Of a stretch of DNA of 64,000 bases, positions 62,201 through 64,000 are shown one piece after another. The translations under genes and the position numbers were made by a program. Within the stretch, counting starts at the first letter, position 1; each line of letters opens with the position of its first letter. A model generated the notes under the pieces. The model was not told the origin of the DNA. It saw only the letters and a list, made by a program, of their open reading frames with translations, and did not search any database. The stretch comes from Kitasatospora sp052076145. GTDB taxonomy: Bacteria > Actinomycetota > Actinomycetes > Streptomycetales > Streptomycetaceae. The stretch lies in contig NZ_CP197246.1 of the NCBI RefSeq assembly GCF_052076145.1, positions 5,766,001 through 5,830,000 on the forward strand, written 5' to 3'.

Positions 62201-62493
62201 TCGCCCTGCCCCGGAAGGTGGCCCGCGTCCTTTCCGGTGTGCAGCGAGGTCGCAGAGGCGTCGGCCCGTCCGTTCCGCCCGGCCGCACTGCCACTCCGCT
62301 GCTGGGGAGAGTCCGCCGTGCCGGGAGTCGGCAGTGGAGCGTGCAACTCCACGAATGCGCTCGCAGGTTGGACCGCCACGAGCGGGATCATCAGCAGGCC
62401 GACCAGCGCGGAGAACCAACGCCCGACCGTTCGTCCACTTCTCCCTACCGGTACCCGGAAGGAAGTTCGTGCTGCAGCGGTCAGGAAGGACAT
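50269..62493 (-). CDS. Giant secreted RHS/YD-repeat toxin with DNRLRE, FG-GAP and four LamG domains
   Basis: 4074 residues from the ATG at 62493, with AGGAAGG upstream and a signal peptide (cleavage ~46, ASA); an upstream extension lacks these. Approximate order: Pro/Gly-rich region, DNRLRE-like adhesin domain (395-575), DUF6531-like RHS start (829-892), FG-GAP/VCBS repeats with DxTGDGxxD (902-1149), four LamG/concanavalin modules each starting near a YWRL or YWPF motif (1312-2302), YD repeats (2339-3615), and an RHS core GYQGGWTDTTTGQTSTASRWYDP...NRYTYGAGDPLNSVDPSGH (3618-3715). The last ~120 residues (HYAKHVKGVDF, YRETARDFMAS, MHRFDPATGYYGY, ISTFFRPEDGLLYF) recall BECR-fold RNase toxins of the colicin D/E5 group. 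The RHS shell would encase the toxin. The immunity candidate follows at 49849. Confidence 0.9.
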   Translation of the reverse strand: MSFLTAAARTSFRVPVGRSGRTVGRWFSALVGLLMIPLVAVQPASAFVELHAPLPTPGTADSPQQRSGSAAGRNGRADASATSLHTGKDAGHLPGQGELPELPGPLGAGKPRKSDAPPAAVTGQQTDPPAWLSKHPAGPAKPTAIANGATPNGGGAAQRSAPGATEVQGSRTATSSVFQSPDGTKTMRVYSRPVHYKKPDGSWADIDTSLTQRRDNRWTELANSQTFSFAPKADSTSMLDWSMDADHRLAYSLQGAKPTKAVVKADSLTYPGAAQATDIVYNALTTGVKESLILHDGTAPTSWNFPLDLTGLSASLDSAGNVQFTDAAGQVRTTIPHGFMEDSARNDRSGDGAMSDGVTYRLITSGGTTTLRMDLDAAWLHDPHRVFPIKVDPSTTQKSGTRSTYTSTQYSSNHASSQDLKTGSYNYGADSDSSFIVFDSVSSDLRNMYVEKAELDLTAYQSGACDQREVDVHAITGGWDPSGVTAAWQVPTAGTTISSATFQAPNVDHCPGNPVAVPFDLGQDPTTAGVQLVNNWTHHPETNFGLALTSDTSQVEAWKKFDSVNTGYPPSLNLTYADWAAGYSIPANYNPPTINTTGSQQVTLTNLGANTWNSSNMQVKARFYDADWHEQSVGNAPLIGIPGTVAPGQSVTLTGVIPAMAPGKSYQLCWDGFVNGTASLRDAYNVPVHQCTWVSAGNTPPQLDRVEPLSNSVVGLLSPQLYAAGHDPDNFPGSGLQYQFLLYSNPQTGAPSQLADSGWQSSTSWPAPYGTLAWNSSYSWVARTFDGQASSAWSPPSYFSTQVQQPVITSHLGGAAGDGSGRTFDPQVGNYTTDVTDASVKAVGPALNVTRSYNSLDPRTSTLFGSGWTTAFDMSVVSDADNSGSVVLTAANGRAERFGRNDFQLTQLTGVGDETGDGVDDVVTVDSTTDQLWLYPGPDFSATKRRLVGGSGWTGMSKMTGGDVTGDGVGDLIALQNSDKTLWLYPGYRGGGFGARVQIGSGWDNMTNLAVTPPLGADGRKDLVAINSTTGNLMAYPLTSAGQTSVPSVIGTGWNGMTELVGGDFNHDTQGDIVAIDTSNGQLKLYTSTGSATLGSGTLGAPTQIGTTGGWQYRRDLAAVNNINAADVGTDIVAVDKPTGVQYLYHSASQWQGGAYNSPTGMALYTSAAGQGQTLSPDTAHPGWILLDKSGTRYNFNQPAGNGYVISQITDVAGHAQVMHYNSAGQLDTVTDLASHRALHLGWSGRHVAVVVTDAVTSDPASALTWTYTYSPSNADELDQVLAPPTGGNSTSAPTIYSYSAGSHLRSALLDSAPTSYWRLAGGGGPVALDEVASNQGTANGTYSDHGANADSGPVAPGSTAPSSSFDGVNGKITLPAAALKNSYLAFGLWFRTTSPGVLAEYQNAATSPSHASPMLYVDIDGKLRGEFYGPSLGQNPITTTTSVKDGGWHYALLTGSGTTQTLYLDGKSIGSLSGAIDHLDEDITYVGAGFTKYGAVTWPKIPAPGADTYNHFNGQIGEVAIYNHALGDPAVASLWHAGHDPATELTSLNLPSTKAKLKVTYDAFQDRAQVVTDAVGGQWRVNGTSVNGSAQEYQGQVLGSNPAGYWRLGDTAGTQAANQIYASRPTPNNGTYSNVTLGNGSATFDGSTSWAELPASYAPQAGPGALGLWFNTKNPGVLIGYQTFPIGAAPTSGDWNPALYVGTDHRLRGQFWTGSASKTLASPSTLAVDDGKWHFALLSADTATSQTLYLDGNAVGSLSGAKIVSNAASHVYVGAGTVSDGWPATSTTDPSGHFNGQISRVSAFAHGLTASQVYDLYNQVADDIPGTPYQYCVLDNFPTGYWPFDDTTGNQAREVLTSTAVAQNQGTYRQGSGTQNSSGAAVSVTGPWASGTRTAASFDGSQSYVQLPGTAVPVKGATAASVELWFRTTKPGVLYGYQDFPLGTAHTSSADWNPALYVDTTGHLRGAFYTGTATQAVSAGLVNDGAWHHAVLTASGSSQQLYVDGAASGAAMPGAPKYNGEGYVYLGAGNADGWASAPSDTSGHFNGAIADFAYYPYALTPDRIATHHTAGVTGSPVGSPDAASAYRTAVVHDQPTGYWRLDDPSGAYSAADELGTALPDLTSGTYTAATLGNAGPTNDPNQHSVAFDGSTAVLQLPNSAAPTHGPASMELWFKTTSAGVLYSYQSNSLGTSAQAGTAMMWNPALYVGTDKKLHGLFADLPGGDTSDQMTSSGTVTDGKWHQAVLAATANSQTLYLDGAKAATENKGTLAYDGTTYAYLGAGTDTNWPAAPTDPSGHFNGSIAEASYYNSTLDDTTVAAHFKAMGNGGTAIPMTTATVTDPTGKTLTYRYDTRTALLSSYADAYGNTTNYTYDTSGFLHTVTDPDGHTVTTGHDARGNTVSTTTCQDPAHCNTSYATYLLDPANPLNATNDKRATASDARSSDSSDTTYTTKYAYNSFGALTSVTTPGTSDFPAGRTTPIDHTGGAEQAVDSNGNPTGGTQPGGLVDWTSTPVDARTSTPDAGKTFYAYDAVGNLTRTITPLGLITTYTYDNLGRTLSQTEHCTNCGPGQTPTNTTTSYTWDGQGNAVTRTDPATTDAVTGTTHTRRTTTGYDSDGNTLTQTVADTTGGDQPRTTSWIYNTGNNLLARTTDAAGRSTSYDHDAYGNTAATTDAAGTTYGYSYSATGHLLETVITNFTGSPTNPIPARTQVIDSRAYDPAGRLATDTDAMGRTTHTYYNDDNTVAETDLDGFHNPDGTTRNVVLQQNTYDRAGQLTQRVTGGGKTTVTNTYDAARRATSTTVDPAGLNRTSRNTQFDAAGNILTATLTNGTDTRETDTTYDAVGHPLSQTVKNPPQDSVSTTAYDQRGLPISTVSPDGNVSGAIAANYTTTFTHDATGRLTVVTSPPVSTTAFDTTAGQPVTLAQSRAISRTGYGIHDAATSTQDPDGNVTTFTHTYDPNSGHHESVVGSTYTAPGSTTALSPVTQLDYDALDRPVTAHDAKGQITTKRYDQSGNVVETDMPALGGVTPKVLATFDLNGEQQSVTDPVGAQSLATYDDLGRVITRSDLVRRAGQTTAVYTTSSGYDDAGNRTSVTSPGGSTTTAVYDAAGERTSSTDPLGISIQTAYNLVGQPTKVTLPAAAPGTTGPSTTIAYDNAGQAISTAQLSAAGAVLASTSAHFDAAGLQDSATDADHNTTTVSYDVLGRPVQQSQPVSGGQSITTNFAYDSAGHRTAYTDGNRNTTYYTFNTLGLPESTIEPATSAYPNLVDRTYTTGYDILARPVQVTEPGGVTLASTYDAAGRLTGQSGAGGEAATPTRTLGYDLDGRLTSLSAPSGTQSYTYEDRGAVASSTGPQGNATYTYTSDGQLASRTNTAGTSTFTYDPAGQLKTLADPLTGNTLSYTYTALGQVSTIHYGTGDTRTYGYDDQGNLLNDSLTTSSNTTVAALSYTYLPSGKLKTKTTAGLAGAATHTYTYDSAGRLSTWNNGAVTTNYGYDNNGNLTANGITTTAYNQRNQPTTQGSTNYSYTARGTRSVTVTGSTTTPSTYDAFDELTSQSGATYSYDALGRLAQSAGHTFSYDATTSNLVTDGTETYTRTPDGALTAIGNGTTAALAYNDRHGDLIGTFTANATTPTGSNAYDPWGKPTATTGTPPNLGYQGGWTDTTTGQTSTASRWYDPTTPGFTSRDTANLAPTTSAIANRYTYGAGDPLNSVDPSGHSPSCDEDPSPTGPDTRPRHNRWADLNDDESDLNAVWNSQSYMESSTSREGFYWQNLGDKLEKIYRDGQTLKSTVEGGSSGLNFFGLFWGEDIPVEDEAPGMPMPVSIPGQGRFGLAAGYNSCDDTLHHPRPHPRPRPAKNTPPKIDPHKLPPAPCSPCSTAAAAGSLNGKEDGATQSGIAGATQAPQGANLQIGQAANTQGLPVGSGAAGSGGGKLPPAGPSSGSCEPDPDNGDNCDGRPDFNSDQSAGAHYAKHVKGVDFRIKKGVPREPRAVDPDMPEFNGPGGRKAYRETARDFMASDGPYGSISVQTTTGGMHRFDPATGYYGYLNSGGTISTFFRPEDGLLYFYRSVMSYR

Positions 62494-62878
62494 GACGGCC
62501 TTCCTGGCACGAACAGCAGGCGAGAAGAACCACGAGCGGCCCACGGCCGACCCCCAATGCAGCACGAACGGCCCGCCTAGGTCTGGACGGACAGGCCGAA
62601 GATCTACCGCCTGGACTCGTTCGACGTCCACCGATAGGCCGGGGGCAGATGCCCGGCTTTCTGCCTTCCAGGGAGCGTTCATCCACAAATGACCATGCGG
62701 ATTTTTTGCAATTGCGTGGGGAAGCTGTGGCTGAACTGATCCCTTGCACGCCATTGACTGAACCCAGTCTCGGGGGTTCGCCGCAGCAGTGGATACCATC
62801 GCCGTCGCGCCGCAAATGACGGTTCGACAGCGGACTGGTGGTTCGTTCCGGCAGAGATCCATCTACTTGAGGAGTCTG
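62494..62878. other. Intergenic region between RHS toxin and mycosin-like gene
   Basis: 385 bp separating two divergent starts. It holds an AT-rich patch around 62690-62715 including a run of six T, unusual here and a likely promoter region, but I could not fix -35/-10 boxes. An inverted repeat GAACCC/GGGTTC occurs at 62760-62779. GAGGAG at 62869-62874 is the ribosome-binding site of the rightward gene. No further gene is supported. Confidence 0.5.
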
Positions 62879-64000
62879 GTGTTCAGAAGGCACGGGAGGA
62901 CAGCCCGGTGGGCGGTGGTAGCGCTGGCCGCCGCTGCCCTGTGGACTGGTGCGGCTCCTTCCTACGGCAGTGCGAACAGCGGCGAATGGCCGCTCGACCA
63001 GCAGCACTTCCGAGCAGATGACATCTGGGCGATCTCTCGCGGTGCCGGCGTCACCGTTGCTGTGGTCGACAGCGGGGTGGCTGCCTCGCACCCCGACCTC
63101 GCAGGTCGGGTCCTGCCGGGGACCAGCCTGCTGGGCGACGGTGCCGACGGACGCGCCGACACCTCAGGCGACTCGCACGGTACGGCCATTGCCGGGATCA
63201 TCGCCGGCTCCGGCGCAGCCGGGGCGGCTGCCGGAATGACGGGCCTGGCACCCGAGGCCAGGATTCTTCCGGTGCGAGTCGCCGAAGATGCCAAGGTCGC
63301 CCCCTCCGCTGTCGCACAAGGCATCACCTGGGCTGTCGATCACGGTGCCCAGGTGGTCAATGTCTCCATCGGGGCAGCTCAGCCGGATCCGATGCTTCGT
63401 CAGGCCGTCGCCTATGCGATACGGAAGGACGTCATCGTAGTCGCTTCGGCGGGCAACCAGGGAGAGCAGGGGAATCCGCCGCAGTATCCGGCAGCATTCC
63501 CGGGAGTGATCTCGGTCTCCGGGATTGACCGGAACGGGAAATTCTGGGGTCCGAGTGAATCGGGCGCTGGTGTCACCCTGGCTGCACCGGCCTCGGAGAT
63601 CTATTCCACCAACGACCAGGACGCATACGTCAACGCGGACGGCACCAGCTATGCGGCTGCCTACGTCTCGGCGGCCGCTGCCCTCGTACGCGCGCACTTT
63701 CCCCAACTCAGCGCGGGGCAGGTGATACGGCGACTCACCGAGACCGCCTCGAACCACCACCAGCAGCGGGATGCTCACCTGGGGTACGGCATTGTCAACC
63801 CGCTTGCCGCGCTCAGCAGTCCCGTTGCGCCTGGCACGGACCGGGCCAATCCGCTCCTTCGCCCGGAGCGGGCCGCAACTGACGGGGGGTCGGCCGGATG
63901 GCTCCGGTGGACCATCGGCGGCGTGAGCGGAGCAGCGGTCGTCTGCGTCTTGCTCCTTCTCGCCGGGCGGAGCCGCCGTAGGAGCAGCGGCCGGGTGACC
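62879..64000 (+). CDS. S8 subtilisin-like serine protease, mycosin (MycP)-like, 3' end at window edge
   Basis: The GTG at 62879 has GAGGAG upstream. A signal peptide (FRRHGRTARWAVVALAAAALWTGAAPSYG) is followed by WPLDQQHFRADDIWAISRGAGVTVAVVDSGV with catalytic D64, SHGTAIAG with H100, SAGNQG with the oxyanion N193, and GTSYAAAYVSA with S257. A C-terminal membrane helix (~342-362, IGGVSGAAVVCVLLLLAG) and a basic tail follow, and the frame is still open at 64000, within a few residues of the probable end. This is the build of membrane-anchored mycosins of type VII secretion systems, which points to an ESX locus to the right. Confidence 0.9.
   Translation, partial: MFRRHGRTARWAVVALAAAALWTGAAPSYGSANSGEWPLDQQHFRADDIWAISRGAGVTVAVVDSGVAASHPDLAGRVLPGTSLLGDGADGRADTSGDSHGTAIAGIIAGSGAAGAAAGMTGLAPEARILPVRVAEDAKVAPSAVAQGITWAVDHGAQVVNVSIGAAQPDPMLRQAVAYAIRKDVIVVASAGNQGEQGNPPQYPAAFPGVISVSGIDRNGKFWGPSESGAGVTLAAPASEIYSTNDQDAYVNADGTSYAAAYVSAAAALVRAHFPQLSAGQVIRRLTETASNHHQQRDAHLGYGIVNPLAALSSPVAPGTDRANPLLRPERAATDGGSAGWLRWTIGGVSGAAVVCVLLLLAGRSRRRSSGRVT

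Noticed and set aside
62494..62862. N-terminal extension of the RHS protein
   Set aside because: The signal peptide and AGGAAGG ribosome-binding site fit the ATG at 62493; the extension would bury the signal peptide.

Overview
This is a high-GC actinobacterial chromosome segment. GTG starts, ATGA/GTGA-coupled operons, leaderless promoters, a DnaE1-type polymerase, an eSTK with a PQQ-like C-terminus, SUKH-3 immunity proteins and a SigE-family sigma factor all point to Streptomycetaceae (Streptomyces/Kitasatospora-like). No tRNA, rRNA or CRISPR array was seen.

Layout. (1) 1-11442 is a type VII (ESX)-style polymorphic toxin locus. It holds the tail of a small WXG100-like protein, a 2947-residue toxin and three overlapping immunity-type genes. 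The toxin carries a zincin-like HEIAH module, a papain-fold glutamine-deamidase module and a C-terminal YwqJ-like deaminase. The immunity genes are a SUKH-3/deaminase fusion, a SUKH-3 protein and a YrhB/Imm35-like protein. (2) 11539-23647 is ordinary accessory chromosome. It has MscS, an MBL hydrolase and a TetR with paired operators facing a SnoaL-like gene, a VOC protein, a secreted protein, an S15-type hydrolase fused to an ABC ATPase with its permease, a TetR-controlled DHFR-like/DUF998/DUF4287 operon, and a pentapeptide-repeat membrane protein. (3) 23648-24713 holds an IS21 transposase remnant and a conserved hypothetical gene. (4) 24714-31438 is a translationally coupled two-gene operon: an LCAT-like lipase, then a 1770-residue STAND P-loop NTPase. 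The NTPase has an N-terminal transglutaminase-like segment and sixteen near-identical 46-residue TPR-like repeats. This is my best candidate for a poorly described conflict or signalling system. (5) 31619-48966 is mostly core: DLH, DUF3052, an AlkZ/YcaQ-like protein, DnaE1, a Ser/Thr kinase, an ECF sigma with a membrane partner, LysR, a DapA-like protein, Asd, a secreted protein, a NYN-domain protein, an ABC-2 exporter and a small membrane protein. (6) 48970-64000 is a second toxin region: a decayed RelE-like toxin next to its intact antitoxin-like gene, a TTG-started immunity candidate, a 4074-residue secreted RHS/LamG protein with a low-GC C-terminal toxin tip, and a divergent mycosin-like S8 protease cut by the window end.

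How parts fit. The WXG100-type N-terminus at the left edge and the mycosin-like protease at the right edge both belong to type VII secretion biology, and the two giant toxins lie between them. Both toxins change base composition near their C-terminal tips, as expected for toxin-module exchange. Functional calls rest on motifs read by eye; no database search was possible.
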